Source: Aureispira sp050633105
Lineage (GTDB): Bacteria; Bacteroidota; Bacteroidia; Chitinophagales; Saprospiraceae
Assembly: GCA_050633105.1 (NCBI GenBank)
Contig: JBOEFW010000011.1
Span: 1 to 64,000 of the forward strand
Reading direction: 5' to 3'
DNA length: 64,000 nucleotides
Part shown: piece after piece, positions 34,896 to 44,825 of the stretch
Position numbering within the stretch: the first letter of the stretch is position 1
Layout: each line of letters begins with the position of its first letter
Position numbers and translations under genes: made by a program
The notes under the pieces: model-generated
What the model was told of the DNA's origin: nothing
Databases searched by the model: none
What the model saw: the letters and a program-made list of their open reading frames with translations, nothing else

Positions 34896-37800
34896 TTGCA
34901 CTATATAACAATCATTTTCTTCTTACTAATTCTTCCCCAAAATACCCTAGCGCAACCACCAACGGCCTATATACAAGAGCTTGGTTTTGAAGATGGATTG
35001 CCCAGCTTAAGTATCACGCACCTTCTGCAAAACCAGCAGGGTTTTATTTGGATGGGTACCTCTGATAATGGGGTATTACGCTATGATGGGGTTCGTTTTA
35101 AAACCTATACCAAGACGAGTCATCAGTTGAGCTTTAACGCTGTCCTTGATTTAGAAGAAGACCCAACAGGCCATCTTTGGGTCCTAACAGGGAGCAGAGG
35201 CGAAGGAATGCGTGCGATCGATATTCTTCACCCTAGCACAGGCCAAGTAGAATCTCTTTCTAATTATTTAGAACAACCTACTCTTCCTTTTGATATTAAC
35301 ACCATCTACAAAATTCAACAAAATATAGATGGAAGTATTTGGCTCATGGGTGCTCAAAATCTTGTTTATGAATATAAAGCGCACCAACTTACTTTATTAG
35401 GGAGTTGTCCAAACAAAGGAGTAATTTTTAAGCGCTCTGATCCATTAGCTAGTTACCACTATTTAGCGTGGGATTCTATTGCCCAAAAAAACAACAGTTC
35501 TAGCTTAGCACACTTGCACTGGTCTACTCAAGCTTTAGAATTGATCCCCGATACCTTCCAAGCAGAGATCTACTTTGCTCCTTTTTCCATTTCTGCTTCC
35601 AATACTATTTATGTTGAAAAATTAGGAAAAGAAACAAGTATATTTTATAGACAAAAAGGTCAAGAGCCTTTAGAAGAGTTATTTGAATTGCCTAAAGCAG
35701 CAAGCAAATGGTATTATCAAGCGCCTTATTTTTATGTTATCAAAACAGGCTACTTAGAAATACGCGAAGAGCAAACAGGCGCCATTGTTCAAAATATACC
35801 CTTAGCCATTAATCCTGGTATTAGCAAAGCTTATTTTGATCAACAAGGAGGGATCTGGCTTAACAACAATGAAGCGCTAATCCATGTAGTGCCTTTTGTC
35901 AGCCCCTTTGATTGGAAACAGCTCTTCTCTAAAAAAGATAAGAGCCCTTCTCCCACTAGAGGAATTATCACGCAGAATAATAAAGTGTACCACGCTTTTG
36001 CTAATGTATTTGCAACACCTGATAGCAATATTTCCTTCTATCCAAGTAGTCCCTTCATTTATGGGATGGCAAAAAACCACCAAGGTAATTTACTATTAGC
36101 CTTAGACCACAAAGGTATTCTAAATTATAACCCTACAACAGATTCTTTTCACCTCTCTCCCTTAGCAATAGATAACGCCCGACTCATTCTGTGGCAACCT
36201 TATGAAGATTCCAAAGGGCAGGTATGGGTTGGGAGCAGCAAGGGGCTTTACTACTTAGATAAGAACGATCAACTGCTCAAAGAATGGCAAGGTTATGGAG
36301 TCAATACCCAACTTAAAAACAGTGCTATTTATCATTTTTATGAGAATGAACAAGGTTGTTGGCTCTGTACTTCCTCTGGTTTATATTTATTGGATCAAGA
36401 CAAAACAAAGATCGTTCAGCACTTGCACAGCAATGCTCCTGCAACAGAATATATACCTTACGATCACCTCTCTCATTTACATGAAGATAAAGAAGGTAAT
36501 TTCTGGCTGAGCAGCAAAGGCGGCGGATTGATCTTCTGGAATCCTTCTACCTTGCAAAGCACCTCGTACACTAGAACACAAGGACTTTCCCACAATGTGA
36601 TTTATGCGGTTTATTCAGATGCCTTTAATAATTTATGGTTGCCCAGTAATCGAGGGCTTATGCGCTTTAATAAAGAGACGGGCTTGGTGAATACTTATAT
36701 GCCAGAGGATGGGTTGCCTCATTATGAATTCAATACCATTGCCCATCATCAAGATACAACAGGACGGCTTTATTTTGGAACACTACAAGGCAGTATCTCC
36801 TTTCATCCAGCCGATTTACAAAAACGCGTACAAGAGCATCCAATCCAACTCACCGCTGTTCATCGACAAGACTGGCAAGAAGAAGGCATAAAAGACCTTA
36901 CCTCGACTGTCAATCACAATAAAACATTATTACTTCCTCCTTCCACCAAGGAATTTGAGATTCAATTTGCCTTATTAGACTATAGAAATACCCAAAACAA
37001 TCGCTACGCCTATAAGATTGAAGGCTATGATCAAGATTGGCATTACACTACGACTCCTGTTCTCTCTATGAATACCTTGCCTTATGGTCAATATACCTTA
37101 CGCCTACGGGCGCAGGCATCTGGCAGTTCGTGGCAGGAAGCTGATTTCACCTTGCATATTGTTGTGGCATTTCCTTTTTACTTACAATGGTGGTTCTTGG
37201 TTTTAGTTTTATTAGGAATTAGTCTACTCGTCTATGTCTTGTTCAAATGGCGTTTGAGTAAACTGAACGTGCGCCAGATAGAACTCGAACAAATGGTTGC
37301 TCAACGTACGGCTACCATTGCCCAAGATAAGGCTTTGATAGAGGAGCAAGCAGAAGAGTTAAAAGCCTTAGATAAAATAAAATCGCGCTTCTTTGCGAAT
37401 ATCTCGCATGAACTCCGCACCCCCTTAACACTTATATTAGGGCCGCTCGCTTATATCTTGGACAACCCTGAGGCTTGGGAAGAACAACACGTTCGCCAAC
37501 AACTCACGACCATGAAACGGAATGGAAAGAACTTACTCCAACTGGTCGAAGAAATTTTAGATCTTTCTAAATTAGAGGCTAATAAGCTGGAGTTAAAGGA
37601 AGAAGCCACCCCTGTAGAACAGTTTTTTGAACATCTTTTTGCTGTTTTTGAGCCACAGTTTCAAGCCCAACAACTCGATTATGAGTTAATGTTTTTATTA
37701 GAACAAGAGCACCTATACTGCCTGATTGATCAACAAAAAACAAGGAAAATTGTCCACAATTTCTTAAGCAATGCGATAAAGTTTACGCCTAGAAATGGCA

Positions 37801-38957
37801 AAATCACCTTATCCGTGATCGAACAAGCTGAACACCTTTGCATTCGTGTCACTGACACAGGCAAAGGTGTACATTCCAAGGATCTGCCTCATATTTTTGA
37901 ACGTTTTTATCAATCAAGACAAGCCGACCAAGCAGCCTATGGAGGAACAGGAATTGGCTTAGCACTGGTCAGTGAATTTGCCCAATTGATGCAGGCAAAA
38001 GTCTATGCAGAAAGTACACTAGGCATTGGCAGTCAGTTCTATTTTGAGTTTCCTAAAAAACAAGCGGCGCCCCAAAACATCACTCAACAACTCCAAACTA
38101 CCTTGGACATTTTGGAAGAAGAACCTATTGAGGATATTGGAACAGATTTTACTATTTTATTAGTGGAGGACAATGTTGATATGCGTGCTTTTGTTCAAGA
38201 ATTACTCTGTCAACGCTATACCGTTCTTACCGCTAATAATGGCCTAGAAGGATTGGAACAACTCCAAAAGCATCAAGACCAAATCAGCTTGGTTGTTTCG
38301 GATGTTATGATGCCTGAATTGGATGGAATTGGGCTGCTCAAAGCCATTAAATCTAGACCACAGGGCAATACCTTACCTGTTATCATGCTCACTGCTCTAG
38401 CTGCCGAACGTGATAAACTGCACGCACTCACCACAGGCGTAGACGATTACCTCACCAAACCCTTCTCTCCCAATGAACTATTGGTCCGCGTCCAAAACTT
38501 ATTATACAATTATCACCAACGACTATTGGTACAAAAAGAAGAAGCTGTTCTAGCCATACCCCAAGAAGAAGATAAGAAAGCAGTAGAAGACAATACGCCT
38601 ACGCCCCCAGAAAATCCGCTAGCGCAACACCACATTCAAAACAATGAGTGGATCAAAAACATAGAGCAATTGATTCTATCTTCTATTCCTAAACGCATTT
38701 TGTCGGTAGAAGATTTAGCTTTTGAAGTCCATTTAAGTAGTCGTCAACTTAATAGAAAAATGAAACAAATGACAGGCTTAACGCCTGCTAAATTCATCAA
38801 GGAAGTACAGCTACAAATAGCACGCAAAGAATTAGAAAATGGACGTTTCCTATCGGTCTCAGAAGTTGCTTACAAATGTGGATTTGATTTACCCAATACC
38901 TTTTCTAAGGTGTTCAAAAAACGATTTGGGAAGTCTCCTAAGGAATATTTAGATTAA
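34896..38957 (+). CDS. Hybrid two-component system regulator (HTCS type)
   Basis: A 1353-residue single-chain two-component system. Order: signal peptide 1-19 (MHYITIIFFLLILPQNTLA); periplasmic reg_prop beta-propeller repeats at about 20-670 (GFIWMGTSDNGVLRYDGV, GQVWVGSSKGLYYLDKND); Y_Y_Y domain at about 680-755; one membrane helix at about 757-780; HisKA with His838 in NISHELRTPL; HATPase_c with NFLSNAIKF, DTGKGV and GGTGIGLAL; receiver at about 1085-1200 with Asp1136 (VVSDVMMPELDG) and the conserved Lys in LTKPF; AraC helix-turn-helix from about 1270 to the end. Start is TTG; no ATG gives a signal peptide. Such proteins often control glycan use, but no glycan genes are adjacent. Confidence 0.95.
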   Translation: MHYITIIFFLLILPQNTLAQPPTAYIQELGFEDGLPSLSITHLLQNQQGFIWMGTSDNGVLRYDGVRFKTYTKTSHQLSFNAVLDLEEDPTGHLWVLTGSRGEGMRAIDILHPSTGQVESLSNYLEQPTLPFDINTIYKIQQNIDGSIWLMGAQNLVYEYKAHQLTLLGSCPNKGVIFKRSDPLASYHYLAWDSIAQKNNSSSLAHLHWSTQALELIPDTFQAEIYFAPFSISASNTIYVEKLGKETSIFYRQKGQEPLEELFELPKAASKWYYQAPYFYVIKTGYLEIREEQTGAIVQNIPLAINPGISKAYFDQQGGIWLNNNEALIHVVPFVSPFDWKQLFSKKDKSPSPTRGIITQNNKVYHAFANVFATPDSNISFYPSSPFIYGMAKNHQGNLLLALDHKGILNYNPTTDSFHLSPLAIDNARLILWQPYEDSKGQVWVGSSKGLYYLDKNDQLLKEWQGYGVNTQLKNSAIYHFYENEQGCWLCTSSGLYLLDQDKTKIVQHLHSNAPATEYIPYDHLSHLHEDKEGNFWLSSKGGGLIFWNPSTLQSTSYTRTQGLSHNVIYAVYSDAFNNLWLPSNRGLMRFNKETGLVNTYMPEDGLPHYEFNTIAHHQDTTGRLYFGTLQGSISFHPADLQKRVQEHPIQLTAVHRQDWQEEGIKDLTSTVNHNKTLLLPPSTKEFEIQFALLDYRNTQNNRYAYKIEGYDQDWHYTTTPVLSMNTLPYGQYTLRLRAQASGSSWQEADFTLHIVVAFPFYLQWWFLVLVLLGISLLVYVLFKWRLSKLNVRQIELEQMVAQRTATIAQDKALIEEQAEELKALDKIKSRFFANISHELRTPLTLILGPLAYILDNPEAWEEQHVRQQLTTMKRNGKNLLQLVEEILDLSKLEANKLELKEEATPVEQFFEHLFAVFEPQFQAQQLDYELMFLLEQEHLYCLIDQQKTRKIVHNFLSNAIKFTPRNGKITLSVIEQAEHLCIRVTDTGKGVHSKDLPHIFERFYQSRQADQAAYGGTGIGLALVSEFAQLMQAKVYAESTLGIGSQFYFEFPKKQAAPQNITQQLQTTLDILEEEPIEDIGTDFTILLVEDNVDMRAFVQELLCQRYTVLTANNGLEGLEQLQKHQDQISLVVSDVMMPELDGIGLLKAIKSRPQGNTLPVIMLTALAAERDKLHALTTGVDDYLTKPFSPNELLVRVQNLLYNYHQRLLVQKEEAVLAIPQEEDKKAVEDNTPTPPENPLAQHHIQNNEWIKNIEQLILSSIPKRILSVEDLAFEVHLSSRQLNRKMKQMTGLTPAKFIKEVQLQIARKELENGRFLSVSEVAYKCGFDLPNTFSKVFKKRFGKSPKEYLD

Positions 38958-39065
38958 GTATTAAGTCGCCACTAAAAAGATCACGCAGTAGCAGCGTAGT
39001 TAAACCGCACCATAAAGAACTCTAGTGGTAAAATTGGGCAACATTAGCCTCCATGCAATTATAAA

Positions 39066-39099
39066 AAAAGCGGCCAACTCTAAAGAGTTGGCCGCTTTT
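39066..39099. terminator. Bidirectional terminator between HTCS gene and ftsZ
   Basis: AAAAGCGGCCAACTCT (39066-39081) pairs perfectly with 39084-39099 across a 2-base loop, with A and T tracts on either side. It closes the rightward HTCS gene and the leftward dcw cluster. Confidence 0.88.
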
Positions 39100-39119
39100 A
39101 ACTATTACTATACAAATGA

Positions 39120-40562
39120 CTAATCTACATTGTCATGTAAAAAAGAATTGTTGTCTTTTACTTCTGGCTCCTCCTCATCAGAGATGGTCCATTTAGAGAC
39201 ATTAGAGGTCGATGAATGCTCTACATTGTCTAAAGCAATCCCTTTTCTTAAGTAAGCAGGCTTGTTTTCCAACTCATTTAAGACTTCAGGATTATTGAGC
39301 TTCACACTCAAGTTTTTTAGACGTTGACGGCGTTCTTCTAACGTTTCTTTCTTTTCCTGTGGCACTTTTGGTGTTTCAGGCTCTTCTTTTGGCTTTACAA
39401 AAGGTTGTTTTTCAATAGAATACTTAGGTTTTTTATCTACCTGTTTTTTTTTACTCAAATTGAATTCAATCGTCTCCTGTCCTTCGCTATCGCCAAAGAA
39501 ATTAGTTGTTGTTGTTTTGCTCTTTTCTTCGTCGTCATCCAATGCTACGCGTACTTTACGCTCTATAGGGCGTTCCGCTTTTGCAACTGTTTTTTTGACA
39601 TCTTGCCCTGTCTCAAAACCTGTTGCAATAACCGTTACGGAAATTTGCTCGCCTAATTGTTCATCATAACAATTACCCCAGATCAAATCTGTCCCATAAC
39701 CCGCTTCTTCTTGTACATACTCGGTAATTTCAAATACCTCATCCATCGTCACCTCTTTGGTGCCTGATGTAATGTTCAATAAGATGTGTTGTGCTCCTTT
39801 GATGTCATTGTCTTCCAATAAAGGAGACTGTAAGGCCGCTTCTACTGCACGGAGTGCGCGGTCATCGCCTTCCATTGTAGCCGTTCCCATCACCGCAACA
39901 CCAGAATCTCGCATAACGGTATTAACATCTTCAAAATCCACGTTCACGTAACCAGGAACGGTGATAATTTCAGCAATACCTTTTGCAGCCGTCATTAAGA
40001 TATCATCTGCTTTAGAAAAGGCTTCGCTCAAATTGAGGTTACCATAAATCTTACGCAATTTATCATTAGAAATAACGATCAAGGTATCTACATTCTTCTT
40101 CAATTCCGCCAAACCTTCCATGGCTTGTTTCATACGGCGACGTCCTTCAAATGTAAAAGGAACCGTCACAATACCTACGGTAAGAATATCCAGTTCTTGT
40201 GCCGCTTTGGCAATAACGGGGGCTGCTCCTGTACCTGTACCACCGCCCATACCAGCCGTTACAAAAAGCATCTTTGTTCCATCACTAAAGTACTGTTTGA
40301 CTTCTTCAATGGATTCAATGCAAGACTCTCGGCCAATCACAGGCTTAGAACCCGCTCCGCGACCTTCCGTTAAGGTAGGTCCCAATTGGATTTTATGGTC
40401 AACAGCCGATAGATTCATGGCTTGGTTATCCGTGTTACAGATAGCAAAATCGACCCCTACGATCTTCTTTTCGAACATGTAGTTGACGGCATTGCTACCT
40501 CCTCCACCTACACCTATAACCTTAATGATTGGGGCAGAGTCGTCTGGTATATTAAAATTCAT
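39120..40562 (-). CDS. ftsZ: Cell division GTPase FtsZ
   Basis: FtsZ polymerises with GTP into the Z ring. The 480-residue product has GVGGGGSNAVNYMF at 17-30, the tubulin signature GGGTGTG at 106-112, and a core of about 320 residues. The remaining 150 residues form a charged linker (ERRQRLKNLSVKLNNPEVLN) ending in a conserved tail, NSFLHDNVD, that resembles the Bacteroidota FtsA-binding peptide. The gene ends the dcw cluster just before the bidirectional terminator. It is separated from ftsA by 389 bases, long enough to hold its own promoter. Identification is firm. Confidence 0.98.
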   Translation of the reverse strand: MNFNIPDDSAPIIKVIGVGGGGSNAVNYMFEKKIVGVDFAICNTDNQAMNLSAVDHKIQLGPTLTEGRGAGSKPVIGRESCIESIEEVKQYFSDGTKMLFVTAGMGGGTGTGAAPVIAKAAQELDILTVGIVTVPFTFEGRRRMKQAMEGLAELKKNVDTLIVISNDKLRKIYGNLNLSEAFSKADDILMTAAKGIAEIITVPGYVNVDFEDVNTVMRDSGVAVMGTATMEGDDRALRAVEAALQSPLLEDNDIKGAQHILLNITSGTKEVTMDEVFEITEYVQEEAGYGTDLIWGNCYDEQLGEQISVTVIATGFETGQDVKKTVAKAERPIERKVRVALDDDEEKSKTTTTNFFGDSEGQETIEFNLSKKKQVDKKPKYSIEKQPFVKPKEEPETPKVPQEKKETLEERRQRLKNLSVKLNNPEVLNELENKPAYLRKGIALDNVEHSSTSNVSKWTISDEEEPEVKDNNSFLHDNVD

Positions 40563-40951
40563 ATTATTTTCTTTATAAGTCCGAGGTCCTTCCAGTTGAT
40601 CACAACCACAACATTACTGCCAATAGTTGCCAGGTGTCTGGAATTCAGGGACACCTCTTAATTTTTAACCGTTTGCTAGCTAAGTAGTTAGTAGGGTAGA
40701 ATTTTTGCCTCTTGGCTAATTTTCTAAAAACCCATATAAATTCTACTTGCTGCTAATTTGCAAATATAAGCATTCTAGCTTAAAATCACAGATTCTTACT
40801 AGAGAATGTCTCACAAGTACTTAGATGGTTTAATCCCAAGCATCCCCTGCACCAACACCCTCCAATTCTTCTCCTTCATAACTACCAACAACAGATCCCG
40901 CTATAGCATGGGTAGACAGGTTGGAATGTACACGCAAACTACCATATGCTA
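40563..40951. other. ftsA-ftsZ intergenic region
   Basis: At 389 bases this is the longest gap in the dcw cluster and probably carries an ftsZ promoter. Next to the ftsA stop, bases 40956 down to 40830 hold a 41-codon frame, in -1 phase to ftsA, with coding-like content (VVGSYEGEELEGVGAGDAWD, then TAA) but no ATG. The rest shows nothing recognisable. Confidence 0.45.
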
Positions 40952-42280
40952 CTACAGATCACCATCTGGCTCTGCTTCAAACCATTCCTTGGTACGCTTG
41001 AAGATCTTTTCATACCATTTGTTCCCTGGTTCTTCTTGATCCATCGCATGTTTGCTCTGGGTTGCAGGTACGGCATTAGAGCTGTATTGTTCGCTGGTAT
41101 CGTACTGGCGACCACGCTCCAATTCTTTGAAGCCATTCAAAATCAGGCCAATACTAGTTGCATAAATTGGGCTAGTGATTTCTTGGTCATAACCATGTGC
41201 TAAGTGTTCTGTTGGAATACCCAAACGAGCAGACAAACCAGTGTGCAATTCTACCAACTCTGTCATGTCGCTCAATAAAGCACCACCACCTGTTAATACA
41301 ATACCACCAATCAGTTTGCGCTCATAACCAGAACGACGAATTTCCCAGTAGATCAAATCTAAAATCTCCTCTACGCGCGCTTGAATGATGCGTGCTAGGT
41401 TGATTTCAGAGATTTCTTTGTGAGAACGGCCACGCAACCCTGGAATCGTAATAATACGGTTCTCGGTTACAGCATTAGCCATAGCGCTACCAAATTTCAC
41501 TTTCAATTTCTCTGCTTGATTGCCCATTACATTGCAGCCTTCTTTGATATCTTTAGTGATAATATTCCCCCCCAAAGGCACCACTGCTGTATGGCGAATA
41601 ATTCCTTCGTGGAAGATAGCTAGGTCGGTTGTACCACCTCCAATATCCACCAAAGCAACTCCTGCTTCTAGCTCTTCTTCGCTCAATACAGCTGCTGAAG
41701 AAGCAATTGGTTCTAGTGCCAAAGAAGCCATGTCTAAGCCTGCTTTTTGCACACACTTAGCGATGTTCTTAGTGGCTGTTGTTTGGCCTGTGATAATGTG
41801 GAAATTAGCCTCTAGGCGAATTCCTGACATACCAATAGGATCAACAATTCCTTGCTCGTTATCCACAATGTATTCCTGAGGAATAACGTGAATAATCTTA
41901 TCTCCTGGAGGCAACACCAATTTGTACATATCAGAGATCAAGTCATCAATGTCTTCTTGTGAAATCTCGTCATGCAAGCTGTGGCGTGTCAAGATACCAC
42001 GGTGCTGTAAGCTTTTGATGTGTTGACCAGCAATACCTACATTCACTACTCCAATGTCTACTCCAGAGCGGCGCTCTGCTTCTGCAATAGAATCAGAAAT
42101 AGCTTTGACTGTTTTTTCAATATTGGAAACTACTCCCCGTAAAACACCTACAGAGGCAACTTTACCTGTTCCTAGTACTTCCAATTTTCCATGTTTGTCT
42201 TTGCGCCCGACCATAGCACAAATTTTAGTCGTTCCAATGTCTAATGCAACAACGATTTCGTTTTTCATAGTAATCCGCAT
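40952..42280 (-). CDS. ftsA: Cell division protein FtsA
   Basis: FtsA is the actin-like ATPase that links FtsZ to the membrane. The product is 442 residues from the ATG at 42280; an ATG four codons later (MKNEIVVALDIGTTKICAMV) is an equally good start and gives the typical N-terminus. Features are the phosphate-1 motif DIGTTKICAMVGRKD, the phosphate-2 ALVDIGGGTTDLAIFHEG, the 1C domain (about 85-165) and the C-terminal amphipathic membrane helix WYEKIFKRTKEWFEAE. Two stop codons in tandem (TAG TAG) end the frame. Gaps to ftsQ (128 bases) and ftsZ (389 bases) are moderate. Confidence 0.97.
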   Translation of the reverse strand: MRITMKNEIVVALDIGTTKICAMVGRKDKHGKLEVLGTGKVASVGVLRGVVSNIEKTVKAISDSIAEAERRSGVDIGVVNVGIAGQHIKSLQHRGILTRHSLHDEISQEDIDDLISDMYKLVLPPGDKIIHVIPQEYIVDNEQGIVDPIGMSGIRLEANFHIITGQTTATKNIAKCVQKAGLDMASLALEPIASSAAVLSEEELEAGVALVDIGGGTTDLAIFHEGIIRHTAVVPLGGNIITKDIKEGCNVMGNQAEKLKVKFGSAMANAVTENRIITIPGLRGRSHKEISEINLARIIQARVEEILDLIYWEIRRSGYERKLIGGIVLTGGGALLSDMTELVELHTGLSARLGIPTEHLAHGYDQEITSPIYATSIGLILNGFKELERGRQYDTSEQYSSNAVPATQSKHAMDQEEPGNKWYEKIFKRTKEWFEAEPDGDL

Positions 42281-42408
42281 TTAAGTTCTTTATAATGTCG
42301 TGCGGTTGGCAGGGGATCATTTTCACGCCTGCTAGACCTCGCATAGTATAGTTAAGTTATAAAGTGGTTCAATTGTTACGGTTATCGCCACTTCTTGTAT
42401 TCGTTTTT

Positions 42409-43203
42409 CTATCTTTTTTTAGCAACGACTTGTCCTTTAAAGGATAAGTTAATGCTTTTGTATTTATCCCAGCCTTCTACTGGTAATCCATCTTGATAAA
42501 ATACCTCTAAACGGTGAAATTTATCTTCAATATCCTCATGAGGTTGTCCAAATTTCACTTTATGGTCTCCTAATTTTGGAATCAAAGTTGCTTCTCCACT
42601 GTGGTCAATATGAATTTGTTCAAACTGTGCCTTCCAAAAAGGATCTGCATTGATAAATTGTACCAATTTTAAAACACGTCCTAAACGGTGGTGAGGAATG
42701 TTGCGATAATTCTCACTATACCGTCCAATCTTTCCTGTTACAACCATCACTCGTGCTGTAAATTTAGAAGAAGTACGTACCCGATCTCCCTCCTCATCCA
42801 AGTAATAGCTGCTTTCTACTTCATCCATAATGCGAGCAACAGGTACCCGTTGTTCAATAGTAATGTGTACATTATTCAGTGCATCCACATAAACATCAGC
42901 ATCTTTGATGAAAATATCTTCCTCTAATACTTGCTCTACTTCCTCAATATCAATTTGCTCTAAGGATTGTCCAACAATAGCGTGACGAAACTCCTTAAAC
43001 AATAACTCTACCACATCTCGCTCTCTGATAAATTTATTACCTGCTTCATTATTGATAATGGTGATGGTTAATCCTTCATCCGAAACGATACTTTTCTTAC
43101 GGTATTGTACCGCCGCTACAATGAGTAAAATCACAGCAAAGCCCCCGACCGTGAGCGACAAGCGCTTGATGATAAACGACATTCGTTTGGGGTTCACTTT
43201 CAT
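42409..43203 (-). CDS. ftsQ: Cell division protein FtsQ
   Basis: A 264-residue bitopic membrane protein in the place of ftsQ. A basic start (MKVNPKRMSFIIKRLSLTVG) is followed by one helix (about 17-31). Then comes a POTRA-like part (LTITIINNEAGNKFIRERDV, ...EEVEQVLEEDIFIKDADVYV) and the FtsQ beta domain (HITIEQRVPVARIMDEVESS...YYLDEEGDRV). IEQRVPVARI followed by YYLDEEGD is a conserved Bacteroidota FtsQ pattern. It should join FtsL and the divisome. The two intervening unknown genes separate it from murC. Confidence 0.9.
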   Translation of the reverse strand: MKVNPKRMSFIIKRLSLTVGGFAVILLIVAAVQYRKKSIVSDEGLTITIINNEAGNKFIRERDVVELLFKEFRHAIVGQSLEQIDIEEVEQVLEEDIFIKDADVYVDALNNVHITIEQRVPVARIMDEVESSYYLDEEGDRVRTSSKFTARVMVVTGKIGRYSENYRNIPHHRLGRVLKLVQFINADPFWKAQFEQIHIDHSGEATLIPKLGDHKVKFGQPHEDIEDKFHRLEVFYQDGLPVEGWDKYKSINLSFKGQVVAKKR

Positions 43204-43368
43204 TTTTCTTTATTTTTTGTTCGTTAATTGATATAAACTTTAAATAGTTCCAATCAACAGTGTATAAATACTCTATTTTTAACATTTTGGCAAGATAAAG
43301 GCTTTCATTTCCTTTTTACCTCTCCATTTTAAATTATTTCCTGCTGTTTTTAAAGCCTAATAGTGTTT

Positions 43369-43782
43369 CTAATTCATTAGCAAACTAGGTAATAAACAGG
43401 CAATAATGCCACAGCTATAAAACAATTGTTCCTGTTTTTTTAAGCCTTCTTTACAAGCGATTGCAAAGAATAAACTAAACACAATTCCTATTCCTATCGC
43501 TCCATAAGCAATGCTGCTCAAGCCCTGTATTTCATAGAGTTCCTCTTGGATAGGAAACATCTTTTCCAAAAAACTTTGCCCTGCGGTAAACATTACAAAA
43601 CAAGCATACAAGGTGGTCAATATTACAAAAAAAATGTTCCCTTTATCAGAAAAGTAGGCAATGATTGCGAATAAAACATACACTGCTAAACTAATCCAAA
43701 TGGGCGCTTCTTTGACTTCAAAAGAGCTGACTACTGTCGCTCCAAAAATAAGCAATCCACATATAAGATGTTGCTTGTTCAT
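43369..43782 (-). CDS. Small four-helix membrane protein in dcw cluster (Z)
   Basis: From the ATG at 43782, preceded by AAGAGGCGT, the product has 137 residues; an ATG at 43806 would overlap the end of the papain-like gene by 17 bases. Four hydrophobic helices: about 4-22, 27-44, 47-66 and 87-105, with a short loop (EKMFPIQEELYEIQGLSS) between the third and fourth and a further hydrophobic end. It starts 7 bases after the papain-like gene's stop, so the two are translated together. No family recognised. Canonical dcw clusters have no such gene here. Confidence 0.6.
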   Translation of the reverse strand: MNKQHLICGLLIFGATVVSSFEVKEAPIWISLAVYVLFAIIAYFSDKGNIFFVILTTLYACFVMFTAGQSFLEKMFPIQEELYEIQGLSSIAYGAIGIGIVFSLFFAIACKEGLKKQEQLFYSCGIIACLLPSLLMN

Positions 43783-43789
43783 ACGCCTC

Positions 43790-44782
43790 TTATTGGTTCG
43801 TGTCATTCACTGTAAAAGAATCTTTCACTGCGACTTCAAAATGAACTTTATCTAACACAATATTCCGATGTTGCGCCCAAGTCCAAATGGTAAATTCCAA
43901 TTGTTCTCCGTTGGTTACAATAGGACTTGCCATTATGATATAATGGTTCCCAGTCACCGAATTGATATAACTATCAGGCTTTCCTGATTTCTTGCTGCCT
44001 CCCTTTCCTTTCTTATTGTTGTTCTTACTAATTTGCCCCCAATCCACTAATAAAACAACTGTTTTGTTAGCATTAAAAGCGGTATTAATTTTAGCAACAG
44101 TAGGGGAGCCATCTCTGTATTCACTAACGCCCACTATATTCGACAACCAAGCCGTCAATTCCCAATGGGTGGTGAAGGCCGCATGTCCTTTATCCGTTTT
44201 AGGATTGTAATCAAAAATAGCATTTTCGTTGTGTCGAATAGCCGCCAACATCATCCAATCCACAGGAGACATACCACTAGGTGGCGTTTGTTCATACACA
44301 TCCTCATTCGCTGTAATGGTTTTTCCATTATATGTATAACTGCCTTTTTTATACAATTCAATAGCAGCTTTAGCATAGCCTTCTGGATCATGCTTCGCCC
44401 ATAGCACACAATAAGCAGCTGGACCACATAAATTCAAGCTATCCTGATCGACCTTCTCAGGATCATTCACTCGCTCTTTTAGATCTTTCACAAAATCTGC
44501 TTGTGTGACCTTATCATAGACGCTCGCTGTCGCCGTTGTCATAAAATCAGCCACTACTTGGTTTGCTTTCGCTCGTTCTACCTCTGGTGCCTCTTCTAAA
44601 TTCGGCATAACCGTTTTGGCTAATTCAATGATCTTTTTTTGTTCTTCTCGCCCTGCTCCAGCCGTCAGCTTAGCTAACTCTCTTCTCTTCTGTTCAATCA
44701 ATGCTTTTGCAGAAGGATCATTTTTTCCCAACTCTTCTAATTGGGCTAAGAGCGCTAATGCTTGTCGTACTTTTGGGTTCAT
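43790..44782 (-). CDS. Putative papain-like cysteine peptidase domain protein (Y)
   Basis: A 330-residue soluble protein with no signal peptide. Residues 1-70 are helical and coiled-coil-like (LLAQLEELGKND, QKRRELAKL). From 115 the pattern SLNLCGPAAYCVLWAKHDPE with Cys119, GMSPVDWMMLAAIRHNENAI (170-189), the Trp-Leu segment HWELTAWLSNIVGV, and GNHYIIMASPI with His280 followed by LEFTIWTWAQ resembles a papain-like Cys/His domain found in effector-like proteins. Cys119 and His280 would be the dyad. A Lys/Gly/Asn-rich insert (ISKNNNKKGKGGSKKSGKPD) separates them. It lies between murC (43 bases) and Z (7 bases). The fold call is from recalled pattern, so catalytic status is unproven. Confidence 0.55.
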   Translation of the reverse strand: MNPKVRQALALLAQLEELGKNDPSAKALIEQKRRELAKLTAGAGREEQKKIIELAKTVMPNLEEAPEVERAKANQVVADFMTTATASVYDKVTQADFVKDLKERVNDPEKVDQDSLNLCGPAAYCVLWAKHDPEGYAKAAIELYKKGSYTYNGKTITANEDVYEQTPPSGMSPVDWMMLAAIRHNENAIFDYNPKTDKGHAAFTTHWELTAWLSNIVGVSEYRDGSPTVAKINTAFNANKTVVLLVDWGQISKNNNKKGKGGSKKSGKPDSYINSVTGNHYIIMASPIVTNGEQLEFTIWTWAQHRNIVLDKVHFEVAVKDSFTVNDTNQ

Positions 44783-44825
44783 AACTATTTATTTCTCGCT
44801 CATAGACTACTGCAGTCTATTGATA

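Noticed and set aside
41520..41879. Plus-strand open frame inside ftsA
   Set aside because: It is antisense to ftsA, which is conserved throughout, and has low-complexity Ser/Pro-rich translation.
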